DNA of 64,000 nt, taken from contig NZ_LT985980.1 in the NCBI RefSeq assembly GCF_900291985.1, positions 3,122,001-3,186,000 of the forward strand, read 5' to 3'. Positions 16,813 to 26,289 of this stretch are shown one piece after another; the stretch's first letter is position 1; every line of letters begins with the position of its first letter. The translations under genes were made by a program, and so were the position numbers. This DNA comes from Lysinibacillus timonensis (lineage in GTDB: Bacteria > Bacillota > Bacilli > Bacillales_A > Planococcaceae). The notes beneath the pieces were generated by a model. The model worked only from the letters and a program-made list of their open reading frames with translations. It had not been told where the DNA came from and did not search any database.

Positions 16813-17727
16813 TTAAGCAAATATTTGTCCACCATTTACATGGAGTGTCTGCCCTGTTACAAAACGTGAATCATCCGAGGCAAGATATACATAAGTAGGA
16901 GCAATTTCAAAAGGCTGACCTTGACGATCCATTGGATTTTCAGCAAGTATCACTTGATCAGCAGAAAAGCTAGATGGAATGAGTGGAGTCCAAAATCTAC
17001 CTGGTGCAACAGCATTGACACGTATTCCTTGTTTTACTAAATTTCGTGCTAATGCTCGAGTAAAACCAACGTTTGCAGCTTTTGTAGCTGTATAATCCAT
17101 TAGTTGATCATTCCCATCAAAAGCGACTACGGATGCTGTGTTAATAATCGAACTACCTTCTTTTAAATATTTCAGTGCTGCGCGTGTTGTGTAAAAATGG
17201 GAGTAAATGTTCACTTTAAATGTATCGTCAAATTGTTCATCTGTAATATCAGTTAGGCTTAACTGTTGAAATTGTATTCCAACGTGGTTGCATAGGATAT
17301 GGAGCTTACCAAATGATTCAATTGTTTTTTCAACAATATCAATACATTGCTGTTTTTTTCTTAAATCACCTGGTAGCAAGATACAATGCCTGCCGAGCTC
17401 TTCTATACGATTTTTTGTTCGGTATGCATCTTCGTGTTCATCTAAATAAGAAATTGCGACATCCGCACCTTCTTTAGCAAATGCAATTGCTACAGCTGCA
17501 CCAATACCGCTGTCACCACCTGTTATGAGGGCTACTTTATCTTTTAATTTATTGCTCCCTTGATAATTAGGGTTTTCAATAATTGGTCTCGGTACCATCA
17601 ACCGCTCTAGACCTGGTTGTCTGTATTGTCGTTGTTCAGGGACAGTGATAGCAACTTCTTTATATTGAGTAATTTTCCCGTAATTTGCATGCATTGGGTA
17701 TTGTCGTTCAGAGTTGTTTTTAGACAT
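16813..17727 (-). CDS. SDR-family oxidoreductase with extended N-terminus (YdaD/YhdF-like)
   Basis: A 304-residue short-chain dehydrogenase. The first 45 residues ([26 protein letters not shown]) form the N-terminal extension seen in B. subtilis stress-induced SDRs such as YdaD, YhdF and YhxC. The Rossmann motif is TGGDSGIG, the catalytic pair is YTATK, and SAT-type residues are in INTASVVAF. In place of the usual NNAG structural motif it has NHVG. NAD(P)-dependent, substrate unknown. ATG 17727 is 12 nt after GGAGG, a long but acceptable spacing; the longer frame to 17763 starts upstream of that site. Confidence 0.88.
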   Translation of the reverse strand: MSKNNSERQYPMHANYGKITQYKEVAITVPEQRQYRQPGLERLMVPRPIIENPNYQGSNKLKDKVALITGGDSGIGAAVAIAFAKEGADVAISYLDEHEDAYRTKNRIEELGRHCILLPGDLRKKQQCIDIVEKTIESFGKLHILCNHVGIQFQQLSLTDITDEQFDDTFKVNIYSHFYTTRAALKYLKEGSSIINTASVVAFDGNDQLMDYTATKAANVGFTRALARNLVKQGIRVNAVAPGRFWTPLIPSSFSADQVILAENPMDRQGQPFEIAPTYVYLASDDSRFVTGQTLHVNGGQIFA

Positions 17728-17873
17728 AAGATTAATAATCCTCCTAAATAAACAATTCTGCATAATTTATGCAAGTGTTTGGGTGTTTGTTCTTCTATTG
17801 AAAATGTGTAGCTTATCACCCATTTGAGATAATTACTATATTATATTAGTGAATCAATACAGGAGGGGAGTTC

Positions 17874-18038
17874 ATGGAATATTACTACAATCCAGAGGTA
17901 AGGTTATTACTGATCAATCAGTCTAAAGAGAAAGAACCTATAAAATACGGAACGATGACTTTCAAACTTCCGCTGATTGGGCCACGTCCACCATACTATC
18001 TCAACCCACGCTACGAGCCCTATTATCCAGCTATTTAG
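17874..18038 (+). CDS. Small Tyr/Pro-rich protein, possibly spore-coat related
   Basis: A 54-residue gene starting at ATG 17874 with AGGAGGGGAG 4 nt upstream. The protein opens MEYYYNPEVRLLLIN and ends with a Pro/Tyr-rich tail (GPRPPYYLNPRYEPYYPAI). No family is recognised. Tyr- and Pro-rich small proteins are common among spore-coat components, so a role there is a guess. A bidirectional terminator lies 40 nt beyond. The excellent ribosome-binding site and non-random composition make it likely to be real. Confidence 0.65.
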   Translation: MEYYYNPEVRLLLINQSKEKEPIKYGTMTFKLPLIGPRPPYYLNPRYEPYYPAI

Positions 18039-18077
18039 ACGAACGAAACATTGACTTTTAGAGCAGGGAAAATAGAA

Positions 18078-18118
18078 ATGAAAAAAGCCGAACCAAATTT
18101 TTGGTTCAGCTTTTTATA
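18078..18118. terminator. Bidirectional terminator
   Basis: AAAAAAGCCGAACCAAA pairs with TTTGGTTCAGCTTTTT (one mismatch), between the small rightward gene and the convergent trhO gene. Confidence 0.85.
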
Positions 18119-18119
18119 A

Positions 18120-19076
18120 TTAAGCGTGTTGCTCTTGTTCTAGTTTAGCAATAGCTTCAGCAACATATTCTGCTGATAAGTTATGTTTTACAACATAACG
18201 ATTGCGTGGGTCTTTTGTACATTCAATTGTGCATCCACCAAGGTGTTTTGCTTCGTTCTCCTCTGATGCAAGAATTTGCTTATTGCATTCAGGGCTTGCA
18301 CAATTAATGTAACGTTCACATGGTGTACCATCATAGTGATCTTTTCCGACTACTACGTGTTCTACTTGGTTAATCGGAACAGTTAATCTTTCATCAAATA
18401 CATACATTTGACCGTCCCAAAGCTGACCTTTCGCAACGGGGTCTTTACTATAAGTAGCAATACCACCGTGTAATTGTCCAACTTCTTCACCGATACCTTC
18501 ACGCATTAACCATCCTGAGAATTTCTCACAACGAATACCGCCTGTGCAGTATGTTAAAACGCGTTTCCCTTCGAATAACTCTTTGTTGTCAAGAATCCAT
18601 TGTGGAGTATCACGGAATGTTTCTACCTCTGGGCGAATCGCACCACGGAAGTGACCGACATCATATTCGTAAGTGTTACGTACATCTAGCACTACAGTAT
18701 CTTCGCGTTGCATTTCCTCAAAGAATTCTTGTGGGGAAAGGTAACGGCCAGTGATTTCATGCGGATTAACATCTTCTGGTAAGCTTAAGTTCACAAGCTC
18801 AGGACGCGGACGACAATGCATTTTTTTAAATGCATGACCTTCTGCTTCATCAATTTTGAAAACGATGCCTTCAAATAATGGATGATTTTTCATATGTTCC
18901 ATGTAAGCATTCGTATCCTCAACTGTACCTGAAACAGTACCATTGATACCTTCATGTGCAACAAGAATACGACCTTTTAAGTTGATTGACTTACAAAACT
19001 CTAAATGTTCTGCTGCAAAAGCGGCAGGATCATCTATTCGATTGTAAAAATAATACAATAAAACTCGATAATTCAT
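18120..19076 (-). CDS. trhO: tRNA uridine-34 hydroxylase TrhO (YbfQ/YceA)
   Basis: A 318-residue protein matching the TrhO family: an N-terminal acylphosphatase-like domain ([33 protein letters not shown]), a central rhodanese domain with the catalytic loop [10 protein letters not shown], and a C-terminal Cys-rich domain ([29 protein letters not shown]) likely to bind zinc. TrhO makes 5-hydroxyuridine at the tRNA wobble position, with oxygen as the oxidant. ATG 19076 follows GGTGGAG at 6 nt; a GTG four codons upstream overlaps that site. It is unrelated in function to the rhodaneses at the start of the window. Confidence 0.95.
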   Translation of the reverse strand: MNYRVLLYYFYNRIDDPAAFAAEHLEFCKSINLKGRILVAHEGINGTVSGTVEDTNAYMEHMKNHPLFEGIVFKIDEAEGHAFKKMHCRPRPELVNLSLPEDVNPHEITGRYLSPQEFFEEMQREDTVVLDVRNTYEYDVGHFRGAIRPEVETFRDTPQWILDNKELFEGKRVLTYCTGGIRCEKFSGWLMREGIGEEVGQLHGGIATYSKDPVAKGQLWDGQMYVFDERLTVPINQVEHVVVGKDHYDGTPCERYINCASPECNKQILASEENEAKHLGGCTIECTKDPRNRYVVKHNLSAEYVAEAIAKLEQEQHA

Positions 19077-19385
19077 CTTTTTCTCCACCTATCAATAATA
19101 TTTGCAGGATATTCCTGATGGGTGAACTTCTTACATATCAATACTTTGATGTAAAGAAATTCAGTTCATTTGCTTACTTTATCATATTTTCACTGAAAGC
19201 AAAAGATACTCCTAAGTAGCAACCTTATTAACATAACATATTTGTGACAGACTGTTTATAGGACATAAGGCTGAACTTTTATGCAATATTTGCATGATTA
19301 CAATTAAATACATAATACACCAATTTAGATTCATTAGTTTTACAATAGAAGGAACGAGGGAACTTATTATAATGAGGTGATATGT

Positions 19386-19937
19386 GTGTCTAACTATAAA
19401 AAATATAATGCTGTGCTAATAACGTTCATTACCATATTTGTAGCTTTAGTTTTAATCGCTGGCGCCACCATTTTAATTGGATTGTTATTTGTAACAGAAA
19501 TCTATCAAGCTTTTATTTTTGATACGATTGGTACAACAGTCTTATACGGAGCAGGACTTGTACTGTGTCTATTTTTTCTATATTTTATTGCAATAATCTT
19601 GTTTATTAACCCAAGTAAACTTAAAAAGAATATTGTACTTCGTTGGGCTATAGGGGGGATCACTGTACTCATTTTGACAACGTTTCTTATCAATCAAGGT
19701 TATGTATTTATGGTGGGTCACGTCCAAGATATTGAGGACTATGAAAATCGAAAATGGAAAGTAGAGGATTTACAAGTTCTCGATATTTATGGAAATGACT
19801 CGTATATTATTGAAACTCAAAATGGTGACTTGTATCTTGAATGGCAGTTGGTACCTATACATAAAGGGGAAACATATAGGATAACTTATTTAGAACATTC
19901 CGGTTATATATTAAAAATGGAGGAACTAGGGGAATAA
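19386..19937 (+). CDS. Membrane protein with three N-terminal helices, unknown function
   Basis: About 183 residues: three membrane helices in the first 110 residues, an extracytoplasmic or cytoplasmic tail of about 70 residues that reads as a small beta-barrel-like domain (VEDLQVLDIYGNDSYIIETQNGDLYLEW). Family not recognised. GTG 19386 is chosen because GAGG at 19375-19378 precedes it by 7 nt; the GTG at 19377 overlaps that site. Stands alone. The 309 nt upstream, shared divergently with trhO, contain no further gene. Confidence 0.7.
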   Translation: MSNYKKYNAVLITFITIFVALVLIAGATILIGLLFVTEIYQAFIFDTIGTTVLYGAGLVLCLFFLYFIAIILFINPSKLKKNIVLRWAIGGITVLILTTFLINQGYVFMVGHVQDIEDYENRKWKVEDLQVLDIYGNDSYIIETQNGDLYLEWQLVPIHKGETYRITYLEHSGYILKMEELGE

Positions 19938-20179
19938 TTTTATATAGTGATAATAGCAATGCAACATTATTAAATTTTCAATTTTATTCTCTACCATATT
20001 TACTGAATGGCTGAGCTTGAGTCTAAGGATTTGTATACAATTTCATATTCCATTATATTTACAAAGTAGATAGGGTTTTATAAAAAAAGGATTACGAACC
20101 AGTTTATGGGTTTTAACATAACGGTACTTCGATTAAAATATTGAACAATCAGTTTCTAATAATTAAAGGAGAGACATCC

Positions 20180-22300
20180 ATGAATAGCAGTAGTATAGAT
20201 GGATTTAAAGAAAATCCAAATTTGCCTTCAAATATTCAAAAGGAACTAATTAAACTACGTAAAATGGAATATGCCATTAATCAATCCACGCTTGTAGCTA
20301 TTTTTGATAGAAATGGAAGAATGATTTACGTTAATAACCTAATCTGTGAAGTAACTCAATATAGTAGAGATGAACTAATAGGGCAATTTCATGCAATCTT
20401 ATATTCGAATGAAACTGATCAATCCCAATTATTGAATATGGTGGAGACACTAAAAGGTGGGCAAAACTGGAAAGGTGAACTGATAAATCAAAAGAAAGAC
20501 GGAAGCAAATTTTGGGTCCATACAAATATTGTTCCGATCTTTGGAAACGATGAGGAGCCTTATCAATACTACTCGATCAGTAACGAAATAACGAAGGAAA
20601 AGGAATTCGAAAAAGAAGCTTTAAGGAATAGTGAGAACTATCGGCTAATTGCTGAAAACTCAATCAATCTGATAGCACTTATTGATATTGATGGTACATT
20701 TAGATATGTGTCGCCAACATTTAATAGCATATTGAATTATGACGTATCTAAATTAGAAAGTGGGAACTTCTTCCATATAATACACCCCAAAGATCTTAAA
20801 GCAGTGAAAGATGAAGTCCGAATTTATTGTAGGAAAAGAAAAGAACCAATTTTAATGGAGTTCTGTATTCAAACGGAAAATGGAGATTATATCGATATAG
20901 AAGCAACTATTCGTTTAGTGGATCATTCAAGTTATTCTTCTCACGAATTGATGCTAGTTGTAATGAGGGATATCCGAAATCGTAAAAAAGTAGAACGCAA
21001 AATTTATCATTTAGCTTATCATGATACGTTAACCGATTTCCCAAATCGCAGGTCGTTTATGAATCGACTAAGTGATGAAATCTTAGCTCGGAAAAATTCG
21101 AATGACAAACTTGCAATCCTCTTTATTGATTTAGATAATTTTAAATATATAAATGATCAATGGGGGCACGATAAAGGAGATCTCGTTATTAAAGAGGCCG
21201 CCGAAGTTATTCAGTCTGCCATACGTGGAAATGATATCGCTGCTAGACTTGGCGGTGATGAATTTATCGTGATGTTAAAAGGTATAGCTAATGAACAAGA
21301 AACAATTGCAATCGTGAAGAATATCCAAGAAAAATTTAAGTCACCACTAGTAGTGGAAAATCAAGAATTTATAGTGACCACAAGTATTGGAATCGCTATT
21401 TTCCCTGACCACGGAAGTACATCTGAAGAACTTATTAAAAATGCAGATGATGCACTTTATACAGTAAAGTCACAAGGGAAAAATAGCTTTCTTATCTTTA
21501 ATGAATCCATTGAGCATCAATCACTTGAACGGAGATTACTCGAGAATGCACTGCGCTATGCTTTAAAAAAGGAACAATTTTATCTCGAATATCAACCGAA
21601 ATTGAACATTTCAACGAATGAGCTAATAGGAATGGAAGCCTTACTACGTTGGAAACACCCTGACTTAGGCGTAATTCCTCCATTGAAATTTATAACACTG
21701 GCAGAATCAACCGGATTGATATTGCCACTAGGTGAGTGGATTCTTAGGGAAAGCTGTAGACAAACGAAGGAATGGCATGATAAAGGGTTTTCATCGCTGT
21801 GCGTGTCGGTAAATATATCAGTTCGTCAATTAGACGACCCGTATTTTATGGATAAGGTCAAAAATATATTGAAAGAGACCGGATTAGATCCTAAATTTCT
21901 AGAATTTGAAGTAACTGAAAGTATCTTCGCCGATTTAGAAAATACAATATCGATACTTCATGAAGTGCGTAATATAGGTATACAAATTTCGATAGATGAT
22001 TTTGGTACAGGATATAGTTCTCTGAGTTATATAAAGCATTTACCAATTGACACATTAAAGGTCGATCAATCCTTCATTAAAGATATTCACATCAATCAGG
22101 AAAGTAAAGCGATTGTATTAGCTGTTTTAAATTTGGCCAAAACGATTGGGCTAAATGTCATTGCAGAAGGTATTGAAACAAAAGAACATGTCGAAACACT
22201 CAGTGAAGACGGGCTAGAATTTGGACAAGGGTATTATTACAGTAAGCCGTTAAAAAAAGATGCGTTTGAAGAGTTTATTAACAATAATACTCCTGTTTAA
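20180..22300 (+). CDS. PAS-PAS-GGDEF-EAL cyclic-di-GMP signalling protein
   Basis: A 706-residue cytosolic protein. Two PAS domains occupy roughly residues 30-145 and 152-265. The GGDEF diguanylate cyclase domain (about 275-450) keeps the intact RLGGDEF active site at residues 358-362. The EAL phosphodiesterase domain (about 455-700) keeps EALLRW at 486 and the metal/catalytic block DDFGTGYSSLSYIKHLPID. Both halves look catalytically competent, so net activity (making or degrading c-di-GMP) cannot be predicted; the PAS domains may bind haem, flavin or another ligand. ATG 20180 follows AAAGGAGAG at 6 nt; a 13-codon upstream extension is not supported. It is monocistronic, followed by the cobalamin operon's promoter. 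Confidence 0.93.
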   Translation: MNSSSIDGFKENPNLPSNIQKELIKLRKMEYAINQSTLVAIFDRNGRMIYVNNLICEVTQYSRDELIGQFHAILYSNETDQSQLLNMVETLKGGQNWKGELINQKKDGSKFWVHTNIVPIFGNDEEPYQYYSISNEITKEKEFEKEALRNSENYRLIAENSINLIALIDIDGTFRYVSPTFNSILNYDVSKLESGNFFHIIHPKDLKAVKDEVRIYCRKRKEPILMEFCIQTENGDYIDIEATIRLVDHSSYSSHELMLVVMRDIRNRKKVERKIYHLAYHDTLTDFPNRRSFMNRLSDEILARKNSNDKLAILFIDLDNFKYINDQWGHDKGDLVIKEAAEVIQSAIRGNDIAARLGGDEFIVMLKGIANEQETIAIVKNIQEKFKSPLVVENQEFIVTTSIGIAIFPDHGSTSEELIKNADDALYTVKSQGKNSFLIFNESIEHQSLERRLLENALRYALKKEQFYLEYQPKLNISTNELIGMEALLRWKHPDLGVIPPLKFITLAESTGLILPLGEWILRESCRQTKEWHDKGFSSLCVSVNISVRQLDDPYFMDKVKNILKETGLDPKFLEFEVTESIFADLENTISILHEVRNIGIQISIDDFGTGYSSLSYIKHLPIDTLKVDQSFIKDIHINQESKAIVLAVLNLAKTIGLNVIAEGIETKEHVETLSEDGLEFGQGYYYSKPLKKDAFEEFINNNTPV

Positions 22301-22368
22301 GCAACAAATTTATATTGTAAAGTATTTGTAATATAGTAACCGTATGTTTGTCATAAGTTATCAGGTAA

Positions 22369-22397
22369 TTCACAAATAGTAATGGTTGAACTATAAT
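22369..22397 (+). promoter_or_regulatory. Sigma-A promoter of the cobalamin operon
   Basis: -35 TTCACA (22369-22374), 17 nt spacer, -10 TATAAT (22392-22397). Transcription would start near 22404, about 40 nt before the riboswitch aptamer. Confidence 0.7.
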
Positions 22398-22439
22398 GAT
22401 GGTTAGAACTAAATTGAATATTTAATAAATAGGTTTCTG

Positions 22440-22600
22440 TAATTAATCTGTACAAGATTGATTTAGACTAAGAGGGAAGTTGGTGTAAGTCCAACACGGT
22501 CCCGCCACTGTAAGCGAGAAGGGAGGTTAGAAATACCCACTGTGTTCAACATGGGAAGGGTTAACCAACCAATGATACGTAAGTCAGGATACCTGCCTAT
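22440..22600 (+). promoter_or_regulatory. Cobalamin riboswitch upstream of btuF
   Basis: Contains the class features in order: AGAGGGAAG..GGTGTAAGTCC, the B12-box core CCCGCCACTGTAAGCGAG (22501-22518) and the 3' core AAGTCAGGATACCTGCC (22581-22597). These match the adenosylcobalamin-type aptamer. It leads into at least two terminator-like hairpins before the first gene, so control is probably by premature termination. Confidence 0.93.
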
Positions 22601-22660
22601 TTGTTTATTTAAACTTCCTCGAGGAAAGGATGTTTAAAGTGCAGGTATCGATAACTTTTT
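22588..22660 (+). terminator. Terminator-like hairpin that recruits the riboswitch core
   Basis: GATACCTGC (22588-22596) in the aptamer core is perfectly complementary to GCAGGTATC (22641-22649). An inner TTTAAAC/GTTTAAA pair and a TTCCTCGAGGAA palindrome extend the stem, and T6 follows at about 22655. A rival hairpin TATCGAT (22645-22651)/ATCGATA (22669-22675) shares bases with its 3' arm. Confidence 0.55.
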
Positions 22661-22728
22661 TATTAAAATCGATAATAAGTGATTCTACTGGTCACTTAAA
22701 CAAAGGTTAAAACTGCCCTTTTAACAGA

Positions 22729-22758
22729 CGCTTTTCTAATGAGAAAGGCGGTTTTTTT
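22729..22758 (+). terminator. Intrinsic terminator in the btu leader
   Basis: CGCTTTTCT pairs with AGAAAGGCG (9 bp with one G-U, loop AATG), followed by GTTTTTTT. It lies 25 nt before btuF, where a riboswitch-controlled terminator is expected. Confidence 0.85.
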
Positions 22759-22782
22759 ATGGACAAATTTAGGAGGTAACGA

Positions 22783-23784
22783 ATGATGAATGGCATATTT
22801 AAAAAATGGGGGATCTTTAGTTTTGTTTTACTACTAACTCTCGGCATACTTGTTGGTTGTGGTTCAAATGATCAGAATACTCAAATTCAAGATAATGAAG
22901 AATCGGTTACAAATAACGAGGCAACTCAAACAAATGAAGTTGACTTCCCAGTAACAATTACAGATGATGCAGGGCGAGAGGTAACCATTGAAGAACAACC
23001 AGAAACGATCGTTTCAATCCAACCTAGTAATACAGAAATTGCCTTTGCGCTTGGATTAGGCGATAAAATCATTGGAGTTTCAGATTTCGATAACTATCCA
23101 GAGGAAGTATTAGACATTACAAAAGTAGGTGGACAAGACATGAACGCAGAGCTTGTTCTTTCACTACTTCCAGATATGGCACTAGTAACAGATTATCATT
23201 ATGAAACTCATCCAAATGTGTTAAAACAATTTGAAGAAGCAGGTATTGAAGTGATTGTCGTAGGTAGTGCAACTTCTTTTGAGGATGTTTATAACAAAAT
23301 TGAGATGATCGGTGAAGCAACTGGAACAAAAACGGAAGCAGAAGAAATTGTTGCGGATATGGAAGGGCGTCTTCAAGTTATTAAAGAGAAAGCACAAGCA
23401 TCCGTAACCAATCCAAAGAGAGTTTGGGTAGAAGTTTCGCCTGCTCCAGATATTTTTACAACTGGGCAAAATACATTTATGCACGAAATGTTAGAGTCTA
23501 TACAAGCGACAAATGTAGCTGAAAACCTAGAAGGTTGGGTGAAGATGACAGAAGAGGAGATTGTTCAATTAAACCCGGATGTTATCATTACAACGTATGG
23601 CTACTATATCGAAAACCCAGAAAATGAAGTACTGTCACGAGAAGGTTGGGCTGAAGTGCCAGCCGTTAAAAATGGACAAGTGTTTGATGTAAATAACGAT
23701 ACCGTTACAAGACCGGGTCCGCGTCTAATTGAAGGAGTTGAAACACTTGCAAAACTCATCTATCCAGAGGTTTTTAACGAATAA
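22783..23784 (+). CDS. btuF: Cobalamin ABC transporter, substrate-binding lipoprotein (BtuF)
   Basis: A 333-residue lipoprotein with lipobox LVGC (Cys near residue 26) and a class III periplasmic-binding fold: VTITDDAGREVTI at the start of the mature domain and ETIVSIQPSNTEIAFALGLGDKIIGVSDF, LVLSLLPDMALVTDYHYE and PRLIEGVETLAKLIYPE. These fit cobalamin binding proteins (B. subtilis YvrC); the riboswitch and neighbours confirm the ligand. AGGAGGT lies 5 nt before ATG 22783 and 8 nt before ATG 22786. It is the first gene of a seven-gene operon and its 3' end overlaps the permease gene. Confidence 0.92.
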   Translation: MMNGIFKKWGIFSFVLLLTLGILVGCGSNDQNTQIQDNEESVTNNEATQTNEVDFPVTITDDAGREVTIEEQPETIVSIQPSNTEIAFALGLGDKIIGVSDFDNYPEEVLDITKVGGQDMNAELVLSLLPDMALVTDYHYETHPNVLKQFEEAGIEVIVVGSATSFEDVYNKIEMIGEATGTKTEAEEIVADMEGRLQVIKEKAQASVTNPKRVWVEVSPAPDIFTTGQNTFMHEMLESIQATNVAENLEGWVKMTEEEIVQLNPDVIITTYGYYIENPENEVLSREGWAEVPAVKNGQVFDVNNDTVTRPGPRLIEGVETLAKLIYPEVFNE

Positions 23785-24814
23785 AATTGGCTGGTTATAT
23801 TTATTAAGCGGAGGGCTCCTACTATGTTCGAGCCTTCTTGGCTTATTTTTAAGTAGTGTCACAATACCGATTCAGACTATTTTACATATCATATTTGAAA
23901 ACAGTTTACATATGGGGTGGCTTGAGGAAGTTCCAAAAAATGAAGAAATGATTATCTGGAATATACGTTTACCAAGAGTACTTCTAGCATTTTGTGTAGG
24001 CGCCTCATTAGCAATCGCTGGTGCAGCATTCCAAGGACTTTTACGAAATCCATTAGCAGATCCTTATACAATTGGTGTATCTTCGGGCGCCTCTTTAGGT
24101 GCAGTTATAGTATTGTTTTTTCAATTTACGATAGTAGGTTTAGGAAGCTTCACACTTCCTATTGTCGCGATTATAAGTGGGTTAATTACATTGATTGTCG
24201 TCTTTGGACTTGTTCGCTTAAGTAGCAGAAGTTTAGCAATTGAAACAATTATACTAGCCGGAATTATTGTTAGTGCTTTTGTAGGTGCCCTTGTCTCACT
24301 CCTTATATCACTAGGTGATAAAGATGCGATGACACAAATCATTTATTGGTTATATGGAAGTGTAGGAATGAGAGGTTGGGACTACGTACAACTAATCATC
24401 CCATTTATGATCATTGGTAGTTTAATTGTACTGTATCACTATCGTGAATTGAATGCTTTGGCTTTAGGTGAAGAAGCGGCGGATCATATAGGTGTTAATG
24501 TCAAACGAGGGAAAATCTTTGTTTTGATAGGAGCTTCTTTACTAACTGGTGCAGCAGTTGCTGTTTCCGGATCAATAGGATTTGTAGGATTAGTCATTCC
24601 GCACTTAGTTCGCCTTGTAACTGGTCCAAATCATAGACATGTACTTCCGTTATCAATCATTATAGGTGGGGCTTTTCTTATTTTTGCAGATTTACTATCT
24701 AGAACCATTATTGCGCCACAAGAACTGCCGATTGGTGTTGTCACAGCATTAGTTGGAGCACCGGTGTTCGCGTTTTTATTAATAAGAGATAGAATTGGGA
24801 GGAGAAATAGCTAA
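23747..24814 (+). CDS. btuC: Cobalamin ABC transporter, permease (BtuC)
   Basis: A 355-residue FecCD/BtuC-family permease with about ten membrane helices. Signatures include LRNPLADPYTIGVSSGASLGA, the coupling region LGEEAADHIGVNV, and GFVGLVIPHLVRL near the C-terminus. TTG 23747 is the best start: AAGGAG at 23732-23737 precedes it by 9 nt. No ATG, GTG or TTG exists in frame after the btuF stop, so the gene must start within btuF and overlaps it by 38 nt, which suggests translational coupling. The stop overlaps the ATG of btuD (TAATG). Confidence 0.9.
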   Translation: MQNSSIQRFLTNKIGWLYLLSGGLLLCSSLLGLFLSSVTIPIQTILHIIFENSLHMGWLEEVPKNEEMIIWNIRLPRVLLAFCVGASLAIAGAAFQGLLRNPLADPYTIGVSSGASLGAVIVLFFQFTIVGLGSFTLPIVAIISGLITLIVVFGLVRLSSRSLAIETIILAGIIVSAFVGALVSLLISLGDKDAMTQIIYWLYGSVGMRGWDYVQLIIPFMIIGSLIVLYHYRELNALALGEEAADHIGVNVKRGKIFVLIGASLLTGAAVAVSGSIGFVGLVIPHLVRLVTGPNHRHVLPLSIIIGGAFLIFADLLSRTIIAPQELPIGVVTALVGAPVFAFLLIRDRIGRRNS

Positions 24815-26241
24815 TGCTTCAAGTTAAAGATTTAGTTGGTGGATACTCCAATACTCCCATCATTAATGGAATTAATTTAGAGGTAAAAAAAAGCGAGTTT
24901 TTTGCTCTTCTTGGTCCTAACGGAAGCGGGAAAACAACGCTTTTTAAACTGATAACAGGACAGTTACCTATACACAGTGGACATGTGTTTTTGTCAGGTA
25001 CAGAGGTTTCTGCATACTCGAACCTTGAAAAAGCAAAAAAAATTGCGGTGTTAACTCAGGAAGTTCAGGTTTCCTTTGATTATACAGTAGAGGAAATTGT
25101 AAGCCTTGGCCGTTACCCTCATCAAAAAGGTATTTTGAAGAATCTTGCAAAAGAGGATAGAAAGATTATTGAAGAAGTAATGGAGATAACAAAAGTAACT
25201 GAATTTCGTAAAAAGCAATTTCGTACAATAAGTGGTGGGGAAAAGCAGAGGGTTTTATTAGCAAAAGCATTAGCTCAAGAGCCAGAGCTTTTACTTTTAG
25301 ACGAGCCTACGAATCATTTAGACATTAAACATACATTTCAATTGTTAGATGTATTGAAGGAACGACAACAAACAATGGGGTTAACGATATTTTCAATTCT
25401 CCATGATCTAAATGTTGCTGCTTTTTACGCGGACCGATTTGCCTTGCTACATAATGGGAATTTTTTAGAGGTTGGGGATGTTAACGTACTTCGCAAAGAA
25501 GAGCAATTAGAGAAGGTATACCAGGTGAAAGTTAATGCTCAGTCACACCCAATAGTTCCAAAACCGCAACTCCTTATGACACCAAAATACACTCCATCAA
25601 CAACTCGATATCGTTTTGATAAAGCATATAAAATAAAACAGACAGATCAAATGATTCATATTCAATTTTCCCAACCTTTGAGAACAATTTCAAATGGAAT
25701 GATTGGGGACGGCATCCAATGGTTAAAAGACTTTTGTCATTTAAATATTTCAGGAACTAATCATATCACACAACAAAAAGAATTGCGGAGTTTAGAAGGA
25801 CAATTTGGTATACCGTTTGAGCAAGCATCAGTTACTCTCTCCAATGAAAAGCCCAGTGAAATCGTAATGGTAACTGAAGAAATAGACGGTATACAAATGA
25901 AAATGGTAATGATTTTAATGATGAAGGACGTAGTTGACAAGAGCGCTATATATTCTAGTAAAACTACAGTTTCTAACATCATTAATATCATGCTGTTCAT
26001 TAATGCACATTTAACGGATGGAGCTCTTGTGAATGGGTATATGTTAGCAACTGAAGCAAAAATGAAAGCATTACAAGATCTCCGGTTAATCAACTTGGAT
26101 GCAAAGACTGATACATTAATTCTTGCAACTACACAGGAAGGTAAAGAAATCGATCCCGTACAATCCAAAACGGTTGTTGGAAAAGCAATTAGTGAATTTG
26201 TATACAATGTAACGATTGAAGCCGTAAAAAAATATTTATAA
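24814..26241 (+). CDS. btuD: BtuD-CbiZ fusion: cobalamin ABC transporter ATPase with adenosylcobinamide amidohydrolase
   Basis: A 475-residue two-part protein. Residues 1-240 are an ABC ATPase: Walker A GPNGSGKTT, signature SGGEKQR, Walker B LLLLDEPTNHLD and a switch His in ILHDLNVAA. Residues 270-475 match CbiZ: ASVTLSNEK, INIMLFINAHLTDGALVNGY and ATEAKMKALQDL near the end. CbiZ cuts the amide bond of pseudo-cobalamins or cobinamides to yield adenosylcobyric acid, so imported corrinoids can be remodelled. B. subtilis YvrA has the same fusion. The substrate cut by this domain is then used by cobalamin assembly enzymes, consistent with cobQ in the same operon. Confidence 0.92.
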   Translation: MLQVKDLVGGYSNTPIINGINLEVKKSEFFALLGPNGSGKTTLFKLITGQLPIHSGHVFLSGTEVSAYSNLEKAKKIAVLTQEVQVSFDYTVEEIVSLGRYPHQKGILKNLAKEDRKIIEEVMEITKVTEFRKKQFRTISGGEKQRVLLAKALAQEPELLLLDEPTNHLDIKHTFQLLDVLKERQQTMGLTIFSILHDLNVAAFYADRFALLHNGNFLEVGDVNVLRKEEQLEKVYQVKVNAQSHPIVPKPQLLMTPKYTPSTTRYRFDKAYKIKQTDQMIHIQFSQPLRTISNGMIGDGIQWLKDFCHLNISGTNHITQQKELRSLEGQFGIPFEQASVTLSNEKPSEIVMVTEEIDGIQMKMVMILMMKDVVDKSAIYSSKTTVSNIINIMLFINAHLTDGALVNGYMLATEAKMKALQDLRLINLDAKTDTLILATTQEGKEIDPVQSKTVVGKAISEFVYNVTIEAVKKYL

Positions 26242-26289
26242 ATGGTTAATTTGAGTTTAATTAATATGTAACAAAAGGGGGAATTGTAG

